Of a DNA stretch of 64,000 nucleotides, positions 53,979 to 61,659 are shown in pieces. The notes under the pieces were generated by a model that searched no databases, was not told where the DNA came from, and worked only from the letters and a program-made list of their open reading frames with translations. The position numbers and the translations under genes were made by a program. How positions within the stretch are numbered: position 1 is the first letter of the stretch; each line of letters begins with the position of its first letter. The stretch is taken from NCBI RefSeq assembly GCF_000803645.1, contig NZ_CP009122.1, positions 1,960,501 to 2,024,500 on the forward strand, in the 5' to 3' direction. This stretch comes from Sphingopyxis fribergensis (lineage in GTDB: Bacteria; Pseudomonadota; Alphaproteobacteria; Sphingomonadales; Sphingomonadaceae).

Positions 53979-55085
53979 ATGGATCCGATTGAACTGATCA
54001 AGCAAACCCGGGGGCGCCGTTCGCTGCTGCAAGCGATGGGGGTCGCAGCAATCGGGATCAGCTTCGGCGGGCTCGCGGCGTGCAGCAAGGAGGGCGGCAA
54101 GAAGCTCGCCAATGGCGAGGAAGCCAAGCTCAACTTCTATAACTGGGACACTTATATCGGCGAGAATACGCTCGACAATTTCAAGGAATCGACGGGCGTC
54201 GACGTCACCATGGACCTGTTCGACAGCAACGATGTGCTGTTCGCGAAATTCAAGGCGGGCAATCCCGGTTACGACGTGATCGTGCCGTCGAATGACTTTG
54301 TCGAACGGATGAGCAAGGCGGACATGCTGCTCCCGCTCGACCACGCGCTGATCCCGAACAAGAAAAATATCGATCCGGCGTACATCAACGTCGAATATGA
54401 CCTGCAGCGCAAATTTTCGATGCCCTACACTTGGCTCGCGCTCGGCATCGGCTATCGCAAGTCGAAGGTGTCTGCGACGCCCGACAGCTGGAAAATCCTG
54501 TTCGACAGCCCCGAATATGCGGGCCGCATCGCCTGGCTGTCGGAGGCCGGAGACATGTTCCGCCTTTACGGCAAATATCTCGGCAAATCGGTCAACGCGC
54601 TGACCCCCGCGGACATTGCGACGATCGAAAAGATGATGATCAAGCAAAAGCCCAATGTGAAAAAATTCCACGAGGATGACGGGCAGGATCTGTTGCTCAA
54701 GGGCGATGTCGACGTCGTGCTCGAATATAATGGCGATATCGCGCAGGCGATGACCGAAGACAAGGACATCGACTTTGTCGTGCCCAAGGAAGGCAGCCAG
54801 CTCAATTCGGACAATCTGTGTATCCCCAAGGGCGCGCCGCACCCGAAGAACGCCCACGCCTTCATCAACTATATCCTCGACGCCAACGTCGATAAGGAAA
54901 TCACGGAGACGATCCTGTATCCTACGCCAAATGCGGCAGCGAAGGCACTGATGCCCGACAGCTACAAGAACAACCCGGTCATCTTCCCGCCCGCCGACGT
55001 TTTGGCAAAATGCGAATATGCGCGCTTCAATGCCGAGTTGCAGCCGCTTTACGAAGAAGCCTTCACCAGGGTCCGGGCAGCCTAG
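53979..55085 (+). CDS. potF: Polyamine ABC transporter substrate-binding protein
   Basis: A 368-residue periplasmic polyamine receptor of the PotD/PotF family (LNFYNWDTYIGENTLDNFKE near the mature start, then GYDVIVPSNDFVERM, and NSDNLCIPKGAPHPKNAHAFINY near the end). The N-terminus is unusual: R13-R14-SLLQAMG and a hydrophobic core ending in the lipobox GLAAC (Cys35), so it appears to be a lipoprotein that may use the Tat route. AGGGAGG precedes the ATG. First gene of potF-H-I-G. Confidence 0.92.
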   Translation: MDPIELIKQTRGRRSLLQAMGVAAIGISFGGLAACSKEGGKKLANGEEAKLNFYNWDTYIGENTLDNFKESTGVDVTMDLFDSNDVLFAKFKAGNPGYDVIVPSNDFVERMSKADMLLPLDHALIPNKKNIDPAYINVEYDLQRKFSMPYTWLALGIGYRKSKVSATPDSWKILFDSPEYAGRIAWLSEAGDMFRLYGKYLGKSVNALTPADIATIEKMMIKQKPNVKKFHEDDGQDLLLKGDVDVVLEYNGDIAQAMTEDKDIDFVVPKEGSQLNSDNLCIPKGAPHPKNAHAFINYILDANVDKEITETILYPTPNAAAKALMPDSYKNNPVIFPPADVLAKCEYARFNAELQPLYEEAFTRVRAA

Positions 55086-55108
55086 AAATCTGAAGGGGGC
55101 ATCGGGGG

Positions 55109-56014
55109 GTGGCCGAACAGGACTGGAAAACGAACAAGAGGGTTTTTGCAGCGGTGTCGCTGCCCACGCTCTTCTGGGTCATCGTCTTCTTCCTGGTGCC
55201 CATGGCGATCGTCTGGCTCTACAGCTTTGGCGAGAATAAGGGTCTGACCGAAATCGAATTTTCGGGCACGCTCGACAATTACAAGCGCGCGACCGAGTGG
55301 CTGTACCTGACCATTTTCGGCAAGAGTTTCGCGGTCGCTGCGCTCGTCACCCTCATCTGCCTGATCATCGGTTTCCCGGTCGCCATGGCGATCACTTTCG
55401 CCAGCGAGAAATGGCGGCCGTGGCTACTGCTCGGTATCATGCTGCCCTTCTGGACGAACCTCCTCATCCGCACCTACGCACTGATGATGCTGCTCGGCAC
55501 ACAGGGCTTTGCGAACAAGGGGCTCGGCGCTTTGTGGGAAGGGACGAGCTGGATCAAGACCCTCGTCGGACTGCAGCCGCTCCCAACATGGGAGCCGGTG
55601 CAGCTGCTCTTCAACAATTTCGCGGTCGTCTTCGGGCTCGTCTATGTCCACCTGCCCTTCATGGTCCTGCCGCTCTACGCCGCGCTCGACCGGCTCGACC
55701 GCAGCCTGATCGAGGCGAGCCTCGACCTTGGCGCCGGGCATTTTCGCACGATCATGCGGATCGTCGTGCCGCTCGCCGCACCGGGGATCATTGCCGGGGT
55801 GATGATCACCTTGATCCCCGCATTGGGTGCCTATCTGACTCCCGATTTGATGGGCGGGACCGACAGCCAGATGATCGCCAACGTCATCGAGCGTCAGTTC
55901 AAGAAGGCCAATGACTGGCCCTTCGGCGCCGCCCTCTCCTTCCTGCTCATATACGCAATGTTCGCGCTGATCGCGATCCAGTCGATGCGCAAAAAAGTAC
56001 CGGAGGTCCGCTGA
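55109..56014 (+). CDS. potH: Polyamine ABC transporter permease PotH
   Basis: A 301-residue inner-membrane permease with about six segments. The EAA loop that contacts the ATPase is visible as EASLDLGAGHFRTIMRIVVPLAAPG. The N-terminal part matches PotB/PotH (VFFLVPMAIVWLYSFGENKG; FPVAMAITFASEKWRPWL). It begins with GTG at 55109 and shares one base with potI (TGATG). Confidence 0.94.
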   Translation: MAEQDWKTNKRVFAAVSLPTLFWVIVFFLVPMAIVWLYSFGENKGLTEIEFSGTLDNYKRATEWLYLTIFGKSFAVAALVTLICLIIGFPVAMAITFASEKWRPWLLLGIMLPFWTNLLIRTYALMMLLGTQGFANKGLGALWEGTSWIKTLVGLQPLPTWEPVQLLFNNFAVVFGLVYVHLPFMVLPLYAALDRLDRSLIEASLDLGAGHFRTIMRIVVPLAAPGIIAGVMITLIPALGAYLTPDLMGGTDSQMIANVIERQFKKANDWPFGAALSFLLIYAMFALIAIQSMRKKVPEVR

Positions 56015-56856
56015 TGGCCCTCTTCGCCCGCACCCCGCGCGCGCCGCTCGAGTATAGCCGCACCCTCTGGATGCGGCTCTGGGTCGGCGCGGTGATGGTC
56101 TTCCTGTACGCGCCGCTCGTCGTGCTGATCATCTTCAGCTTCAACGACAGCAAGCGCAACGTCGTGTGGCGCGGCTTTACGACCAAATATTATGAAAAGG
56201 CGATGGGCAATGATCAGTTGGTCGAAGCGCTGCTCAACTCGCTGACGATCGCGGCGCTCGCCACAGTGGCCAGCCTCGTCATCGGCACGTTCGCGGCGGT
56301 GATGCTCTGGCGCTTCCGCTTTCCACTGAAGGGTGCGATCGACGGCACGATCTCGCTGCCGATCATCGTCCCCGAAATCTGCCTCGGCGTCGCTTTCCTG
56401 ATGTTCTTCGCCGCGGTCGACTGGCCGACCGACCTGATCTGGCCGTTCAATCTTGGTGCGATCACCATCGCCCACATCACCTTCTGTTTCCCCTTCGTGA
56501 CGATGGTCGTGCGCTCGCGCCTCGCGACCTTCAACCGCGAGCAGGAGGAGGCCGCCAAGGATCTCGGCGCAAGCGAGTGGGCGGTGTTCCGCGACGTGCT
56601 GATCCCGCACATCAAACCCGCGCTGGTTGCCGGCTCCCTGCTGTCCTTCACGCTCAGCCTCGACGATTTCGTCATTACCTATTTCACCAGCGGCCCCGAC
56701 ACGATCACCTTCCCGGTGAAGGTTTATTCGATGGTTCGCTTCTCGGTAACGCCCGAAGTAAACGCCGCCTCGACCCTGCTCATCATCCTTACCGTTGCCC
56801 TGACCTTCGTCGCGCTCAAACTTCAGGGCGTGAAGGCCATTGCGGAGACGCATTGA
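56014..56856 (+). CDS. potI: Polyamine ABC transporter permease PotI
   Basis: The second permease, 280 residues, six segments. The EAA loop is EAAKDLGASEWAVFRDVLIPHIKP. The start includes VFLYAPLVVLIIFSFNDSKRN, typical of PotC/PotI, and the loop LDDFVITYFTSGPDTITFPVK is strongly conserved. After its stop there is a 127 bp gap with an inverted repeat before the ATPase gene. Confidence 0.94.
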   Translation: MALFARTPRAPLEYSRTLWMRLWVGAVMVFLYAPLVVLIIFSFNDSKRNVVWRGFTTKYYEKAMGNDQLVEALLNSLTIAALATVASLVIGTFAAVMLWRFRFPLKGAIDGTISLPIIVPEICLGVAFLMFFAAVDWPTDLIWPFNLGAITIAHITFCFPFVTMVVRSRLATFNREQEEAAKDLGASEWAVFRDVLIPHIKPALVAGSLLSFTLSLDDFVITYFTSGPDTITFPVKVYSMVRFSVTPEVNAASTLLIILTVALTFVALKLQGVKAIAETH

Positions 56857-56888
56857 TGCATCTCCCACTCTCAGTTCTCTCCCCTTCC

Positions 56889-56968
56889 CCGTTCGCATCG
56901 AGCGAAGTCGAGGTGCCCATCGTCCGTGCGCTGCCTCACGGTGTCTCGACTTCGCTCGACACGAACGG
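56889..56968. repeat. REP-like inverted repeat between potI and the ATPase gene
   Basis: The arms 56889-56917 and 56940-56968 are reverse complements in 24 of 29 positions, with the exact core TCGAGCGAAGTCGAG. The outer parts start CCGTTCG. I know this core as a common dispersed repeat in sphingomonad genomes. It lies in the middle of an otherwise tight transporter operon, 16 bp before the next start codon. Confidence 0.8.
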
Positions 56969-56983
56969 AACCAGGATTTTCCA

Positions 56984-58114
56984 ATGACCGAACCTGCCAA
57001 GCCAATCATCCAGATCCAGAATGTCTCGAAACGCTTTGGCAAGGTGACCGCGGTCGACAATGTCAGCCTCGACATTCTCGCGGGCGAATTTTTCGTGCTG
57101 CTCGGCCCCTCGGGCTGCGGCAAGACCACTTTGCTCCGCATGATCGCAGGGTTCGAATTGCCTACCGAGGGCAGGATCTTGATCGACGGGCAGGATGTCA
57201 CTGGCGTCCCGCCGAACAAGCGCCCGGTGAACATGGTGTTCCAGAGCTACGCCGTTTTCCCGCACATGAGCGTCGCCGAAAATGTCGCCTATGGGCTCAA
57301 GATCGCTGGCGTGAAGGGCGGCGAGGTCAAGGACCGCGTCGCCGAAGCGCTCGAACTGGTCAAGCTCGGCGGGTTCGAGACGCGCATGCCCGACCAGATG
57401 TCTGGCGGCCAGCGCCAGCGCGTCGCGCTCGCGCGCAGTCTTGTGATGCGGCCAAAAGTGCTGCTGCTCGACGAACCGCTCTCGGCGCTCGATGCCAAGC
57501 TCCGTGCACAGATGCAGTTCGAGCTTTCGGATCTTCAGGAAAAGGTCGGCATCACCTTTGTCACCGTCACCCATGATCAGGACGAAGCGCTGTCGATGGC
57601 GTGCCGCATCGGCGTGATCAACAAGGGCGAGGTCGCGCAGCTCGCGACGCCATCGGACCTCTACGAATATCCAGCCAACCGCTTCGTCGCCGATTTCGTC
57701 GGCTCGGTGAACATCTTCGAAGGCAAGCTGACACTCGACGACCCCGACAAGGCGGCGGTCGATTGCCCGGGGCTCGGCAAGGTCTATCTGAACCACGGCG
57801 TCACCGGTCCCCACGGCGCCGACGTGTGGATCGCGCTGCGCCCCGAGAAGATCTATCTTCACGTCCCCGGCGAGGGCAAGGCGGTCAAGGCGGCGGCGCA
57901 GGACGCGCCCGACGGCTATAATTTCGCGCGCGGCAAGATCAAAGGGATGAGCTATCTCGGCGACATCACTTTGTTCGAGATCGAGTTGGAATCGGGCGCA
58001 TGCCTCCGCGTATCGCGCCCGAACCTGTCGCGACATGACCAGGAAGATTTCACCTGGGGCGACAAGGTGAGCATGCACTGGCGCGCGGATAGCCCGGTGG
58101 TGCTGCTGGGCTGA
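56984..58114 (+). CDS. potG: Polyamine ABC transporter ATP-binding protein
   Basis: A 376-residue ABC ATPase of the PotA/PotG type, made after the repeat. Walker A is GPSGCGKTT (41-49), the signature MSGGQRQRVALARSL, Walker B VLLLDEPLSALDAK, and the switch His is in VTVTHDQDEAL. A C-terminal TOBE-like domain begins at about residue 300. ATG at 56984; the ribosome-binding site AGGA (56972-56976 area) falls right after the repeat arm. Confidence 0.94.
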   Translation: MTEPAKPIIQIQNVSKRFGKVTAVDNVSLDILAGEFFVLLGPSGCGKTTLLRMIAGFELPTEGRILIDGQDVTGVPPNKRPVNMVFQSYAVFPHMSVAENVAYGLKIAGVKGGEVKDRVAEALELVKLGGFETRMPDQMSGGQRQRVALARSLVMRPKVLLLDEPLSALDAKLRAQMQFELSDLQEKVGITFVTVTHDQDEALSMACRIGVINKGEVAQLATPSDLYEYPANRFVADFVGSVNIFEGKLTLDDPDKAAVDCPGLGKVYLNHGVTGPHGADVWIALRPEKIYLHVPGEGKAVKAAAQDAPDGYNFARGKIKGMSYLGDITLFEIELESGACLRVSRPNLSRHDQEDFTWGDKVSMHWRADSPVVLLG

Positions 58115-58221
58115 CGCGCAGGAAAGCGCTTTCCTACATTCCAGCCGTGTGAGAGCCTTGCGCTTCGGCTCTTTCTACATGTTCAAATGCAGACCGCTTC
58201 GTCAGCTGACGCCGGCAGCCC

Positions 58222-58354
58222 TTAAAGCGACAAAGGAGACACGTTCGACACGCGCGTGCGAGTCCTTTGTCTCCTTAAGCTCGACGCAAGAAGCCGCTAA
58301 AGCCACAAAGGACACAAATTCGATGCCCGGATGCGAGGCTTCTGTGGCTTTAAG
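58222..58354. repeat. Two tandem 58-base hairpin units
   Basis: Unit 1 (58222-58279) and unit 2 (58297-58354) have equal length, align without gaps and share the frame TAAAGC-ACAAAGGA ... TTCGA ... TGCGAG ... TTTAAG or CTTAAG. In each, the ends pair: ACAAAGG with CCTTTGT in unit 1, TAAAGCCACA with TGTGGCTTTA in unit 2. The unit 1 to unit 2 changes are often compensatory. They are 17 bases apart. Confidence 0.7.
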
Positions 58355-58362
58355 TCCCCATT

Positions 58363-58439
58363 TTCGTCACCCCGGACTTGATCCGGGGTCCATGACTTCG
58401 GCGCCGCAGTGGATCCCGGATCAAGTCCGGGATGACGAA
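58363..58439. repeat. 77 bp inverted repeat, GATCCGGG family
   Basis: The arms 58363-58393 and 58409-58439 (31 bases) are reverse complements with three mismatches, around a 15-base loop. The core CCCGGACTTGATCCGGG in each arm is itself nearly palindromic. It shares GTGGATCCCGGAT with 10184-10222, so it is part of a dispersed family. Confidence 0.82.
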
Positions 58440-59378
58440 TTAATGCGCCGCCTTCTTGCCCGGAATGAGATGCAACACGCCGACGATCAACCCGCCAAGC
58501 AACAGCCCAAAGATGCCGTCGCCCGTCGCCTTGATCAGCCACGTCCACAGCCCTTCGAGCGGAAGTCCGCCCGCGATTGAGTGCGCTAGTGATTCCAGCG
58601 CTTCGGCAATGCCGCCGATGTGATATTCATGGAGCCCGTGGAGCACGATCTGGCCGCCGACCCACAGCATCGCCGCGGTGCCGATCAGCGCGAGCGCCGC
58701 CAACAGCTTCGGCATGAAAGCGACAAGCCCGCGCCCGATTGCTTTGCGCGCACTATTGCCTTCCTTCGCCATGTGCAGGCCGATATCGTCCATCTTCACG
58801 ATCAGCCCCACGACACCATAGACCGCGATGGTGATCGCGACCGCGACCACCGCAAGCGTCGCCGCGCGCATCGCGAAATGCTCGTCGAGCACCTCGTTGA
58901 GCGCGATAACCATGATCTCGGCCGACAGGATGAAATCGGTACGCACCGCGCCCTTCACCATCAATTCTTCATGGTCCTTGTCGACGACGATCGCCGCGTC
59001 TTCGGCGAGGCTCGTCTTGTCCTTCTGCAACGAGTGCAGCACCTTTTCGGCGCCTTCGAAACAGAGATAGGCCCCGCCGACCATCAACAACGGCGTGATC
59101 GCCCATTGTGCAACCGCCGACAGGAGCAACAACACCGGCACGATAAAGACCAGCTTATTGCGCAAAGACCCCTTGGTGATCCGCCAGATGATCGGCAGCT
59201 CGCGGTCGGGGGTGAAGCCGGTGACGTAGCGCGGCGTCACCGCGGTATCGTCGACCACCACCCCCGCCGCCTTGACCCCGGCCTTCGATGCGGCGGCGCC
59301 AATATCGTCGATGCTCGCTGCGGCGACCTTAGCGATCGTCGCAATATCGTCGAGCAGGGCAAAAAGGCCGGAGGGCAT
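58440..59378 (-). CDS. DUF808 (YedI-like) inner-membrane protein
   Basis: A 312-residue membrane protein of the DUF808 family. The start PSGLFALLDDIATIAKVAAASIDDI and KAAGVVVDDTAVTPRYVTGF are diagnostic; NKLVFIVPVLLLLSAV and the acidic cytoplasmic loop DEHFAMRAA follow, with about six membrane segments. It ends in a His-containing tail (PGKKAAH). The function is unknown. It lies between the pot operon and spuC, and shares the direction of spuC. Confidence 0.9.
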   Translation of the reverse strand: MPSGLFALLDDIATIAKVAAASIDDIGAAASKAGVKAAGVVVDDTAVTPRYVTGFTPDRELPIIWRITKGSLRNKLVFIVPVLLLLSAVAQWAITPLLMVGGAYLCFEGAEKVLHSLQKDKTSLAEDAAIVVDKDHEELMVKGAVRTDFILSAEIMVIALNEVLDEHFAMRAATLAVVAVAITIAVYGVVGLIVKMDDIGLHMAKEGNSARKAIGRGLVAFMPKLLAALALIGTAAMLWVGGQIVLHGLHEYHIGGIAEALESLAHSIAGGLPLEGLWTWLIKATGDGIFGLLLGGLIVGVLHLIPGKKAAH

Positions 59379-59398
59379 AGGGGTTTGGTCTTTCCTGT

Positions 59399-60772
59399 TT
59401 AAAGGGCGCGAAGTTTCGGCATCACCTCATCGAGCGATTTGCGGATGATGGCAACCATCTCGTCGATCTGCTCGGTGGTGATGATCAGCGGCGGGCACAT
59501 GACCAGGCTGTCGCGGATGCCGCGCACCATCAGCCCGTTCGCGATGCAGGCGTCACGCGCCATCGGCCCCGCGGTCCCCTCGGCGCCGCCGAAACGCGCA
59601 CGGCTTTCCTTGTCCGCGACGATCTCGACCGCACCGAGCAGACCGATCGAGCGCGCTTCGCCGACGAGCGGATGATCGTTCAACGTCGCAAGCGCTTTCG
59701 CGAGATGCGGCCCGGTGACGCTCCCGGTGCGCTCGACGAGCCCTTCGCGCTCGATGATCTCGATATTCTTGAGCGCGACCGCGGCGGCAACCGGATGGCC
59801 CGAATAGGTGAACCCATGGACGAAATCGCCGCCCGTCTTCAGAACCTCGACGACATGCGCCGCGACCGCGGTCGCCGAGATCGGCAGGTAACCCGACGAC
59901 AGCCCCTTCGCCATCGGCATCAGGTCGGGCGTGAAGCCCATCGTTTCGTGGCCCCACATCTTGCCGGTGCGCCCGAAACCGCAGATCACTTCGTCGGCAA
60001 CGACGAGCAGGCCATATTTGCGCGCGACCGCCTCGACCTTCGGCCAATATCCCTTGGGCGGGATGATGACGCCGCCGGCGCCTTGCACCGGCTCGCCGAT
60101 AAAGGCAGCGCAATTTTCAGGGCCAACCTCGAGAATCTTGTCCTCGATCGCCGCCACGCAGGCATCGCAGAATTCCTCCTCGCTCATCCCCTGCCCTTCA
60201 TTATAGGCATAGGGCTGGCGGACATGCTCGACGCCGGGGATCGGCAAATCGCCTTGCGCGTGCATCGCCTTCATCCCGCCCAGCGACACGCCCGCGACAG
60301 TCGAGCCATGATAGGCATTCCAGCGGCTGATGAAGACCGTGCGCTTCGGCTCGCCCTTCAGCTTCCAATAATGGCGCACCATGCGGAACACCGTGTCGTT
60401 CGCCTCGCTGCCCGAGGCGTTGAAAAAAATGTGCGGCAGGCGGTTGCCGGTCAGGCTCGCGATCTTGGCCGCGAGCGTCACCGTCGGCGGCGTCGCGGTC
60501 TTGAAGAAGGTGTTGTAAAAAGGCAGTTCGCGCATCTGCGCCGCCGCCGCCTCGACCAGTTCTTCGCGGCCATAGCCGACATTGACGCACCACAGGCCCG
60601 CCATGCCGTCGAGGATGCGGTGGCCGTCGCCATCATGGATATAGCACCCTTCGGCATGGGTGATGATGCGGCTGCCGCCGAGCGCTTCGATCTCGGCCCA
60701 GTCGGCCTGCGCGGGCAAATGATGCGCGACGTCGAGGCGGCGCAGTTCGGTGATGTCGTGATTGCGAGGCAT
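59399..60772 (-). CDS. spuC: Polyamine:pyruvate aminotransferase
   Basis: A 457-residue class III transaminase that is strongly similar over its length to Pseudomonas SpuC as I remember that sequence: HHLPAQADW, AEGCYIHDGDGHRILDGMAG, LWCVNVGYGREELV, WNAYHGSTVAGVSLGGMKAM and ADEVICGFGRTGKMWG. PLP is held by Asp260 and Lys289 (MAKGLSSGYLP). It moves an amino group from putrescine or related polyamines to pyruvate. CAGGAG precedes the ATG by 7 bases. A 19-codon ORF and puuD lie upstream on the same strand. Confidence 0.92.
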   Translation of the reverse strand: MPRNHDITELRRLDVAHHLPAQADWAEIEALGGSRIITHAEGCYIHDGDGHRILDGMAGLWCVNVGYGREELVEAAAAQMRELPFYNTFFKTATPPTVTLAAKIASLTGNRLPHIFFNASGSEANDTVFRMVRHYWKLKGEPKRTVFISRWNAYHGSTVAGVSLGGMKAMHAQGDLPIPGVEHVRQPYAYNEGQGMSEEEFCDACVAAIEDKILEVGPENCAAFIGEPVQGAGGVIIPPKGYWPKVEAVARKYGLLVVADEVICGFGRTGKMWGHETMGFTPDLMPMAKGLSSGYLPISATAVAAHVVEVLKTGGDFVHGFTYSGHPVAAAVALKNIEIIEREGLVERTGSVTGPHLAKALATLNDHPLVGEARSIGLLGAVEIVADKESRARFGGAEGTAGPMARDACIANGLMVRGIRDSLVMCPPLIITTEQIDEMVAIIRKSLDEVMPKLRAL

Positions 60773-60820
60773 GAAAAAACTCCTGATTGTCTGGAAACCG
60801 AATGAACCGGGTCCGGAACA

Positions 60821-60880
60821 TCAGGGCGAAAAGCTGATCCGCGCGAGATAGCGGTCATAACGGGCGACGCGGCGGTTCAT
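60821..60880 (-). CDS. Possible 19-residue leader peptide between puuD and spuC
   Basis: ATG at 60880-60878 overlaps the puuD stop as ATGA, with AAGAGG six bases upstream, a near-perfect ribosome-binding site. The frame encodes MNRRVARYDRYLARISFSP and stops with TGA at 60821, 48 bp before spuC. Five of 19 residues are Arg and two are Tyr. It could be a regulatory leader or a small peptide; it might also be chance. No homology can be judged at this length. Confidence 0.45.
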   Translation of the reverse strand: MNRRVARYDRYLARISFSP

Positions 60881-61617
60881 AGCTTGCCTCTTAACGCGCG
60901 TCCGAGGAGGTGGAAATAGGTCTGGCTGTCGGCATCGCCGTCGGTGGCCCATTCGGGGTGCCACTGAACCGCGAGCAGCGGCGCGCCGTTCGGCCGCGCG
61001 CTAAACGCCTCGACCAGCCCGTCGGGCGCGCGCGCTTCGACCTTCAATCCCTCGGCCAGCGTTCCGACGCCCTGATAATGGACCGAATTCACGTCGAGCG
61101 AGGGCTTGCCATAAGCCGAGGCAAGCAAGCCGCCGCCGACCAGTTCGACAGGGTGATGATGATCGAACATGCCATCGAAGCTGGCACCGTCTGGGGCGTG
61201 ATGGAGGAGCAGTTCGTCGCTCGCCGACGTGTCGCGCCGCAGCGTCCCGCCCAATGCGACATTGATTTCCTGAAAACCGCGACAGATGCCGAAAAGCGGC
61301 CGCTGCGCCGCGATCACCGCCTCGACCAGTTCGGTCATCATCCGGTCGCGGTCGGGATCGAAAGGCCCCTCGCCGTCCCCCGGGTCATCGTAAAGCGCGG
61401 GCGCCACATTCGACGGCGTCCCGGTCAGCAGCACGCCGTCGAGCCGCCCCACGACTTCGGCAGCCCGCATATGGTCGGGCAAGGATGGAATGATCAGCGC
61501 AGCGCAATCGGCATGCCGCATCGCCGCAGTCGCATAGCGATTCATCACCGCCTGCGCGAGTTGCGTGCCGACCATGCGGTTGCACGCGATAATGCCGAGG
61601 ACGGGGCGCAAAGACAT
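60877..61617 (-). CDS. puuD: Gamma-glutamyl-gamma-aminobutyrate hydrolase
   Basis: A class I glutamine amidotransferase-like hydrolase, 246 residues, that splits gamma-glutamyl-GABA into glutamate and GABA, the last step of the glutamylated putrescine route. The nucleophile is Cys112 in LFGICRGFQEINVALGG; the His/Glu pair is in VQWHPEWA; HHHPVELV and SVHYQGV are family blocks. It starts at 61617 and overlaps the 19-codon ORF by 4 bp. Confidence 0.92.
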   Translation of the reverse strand: MSLRPVLGIIACNRMVGTQLAQAVMNRYATAAMRHADCAALIIPSLPDHMRAAEVVGRLDGVLLTGTPSNVAPALYDDPGDGEGPFDPDRDRMMTELVEAVIAAQRPLFGICRGFQEINVALGGTLRRDTSASDELLLHHAPDGASFDGMFDHHHPVELVGGGLLASAYGKPSLDVNSVHYQGVGTLAEGLKVEARAPDGLVEAFSARPNGAPLLAVQWHPEWATDGDADSQTYFHLLGRALRGKL

Positions 61618-61659
61618 GCCCCTTGCTGCCGTTTTTAGCGTGACGGCGCCAGCGGAATC

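Larger units (their letters stand above)
58115..58439. other. 325 bp intergenic region made of hairpin repeats
   Basis: It separates the convergent potG and DUF808 genes. It holds two related 58-base hairpin units (58222-58354) and a 77 bp inverted repeat (58363-58439) that reaches the DUF808 stop codon. The first 100 bp shows nothing I can identify. Open frames here do not look like proteins. Confidence 0.8.

Noticed and set aside
58149..58580. 143-codon frame through the hairpin repeats after the pot operon
   Set aside because: It reads through the repeats and into the DUF808 gene antisense, with repeated low-complexity peptide sequence.
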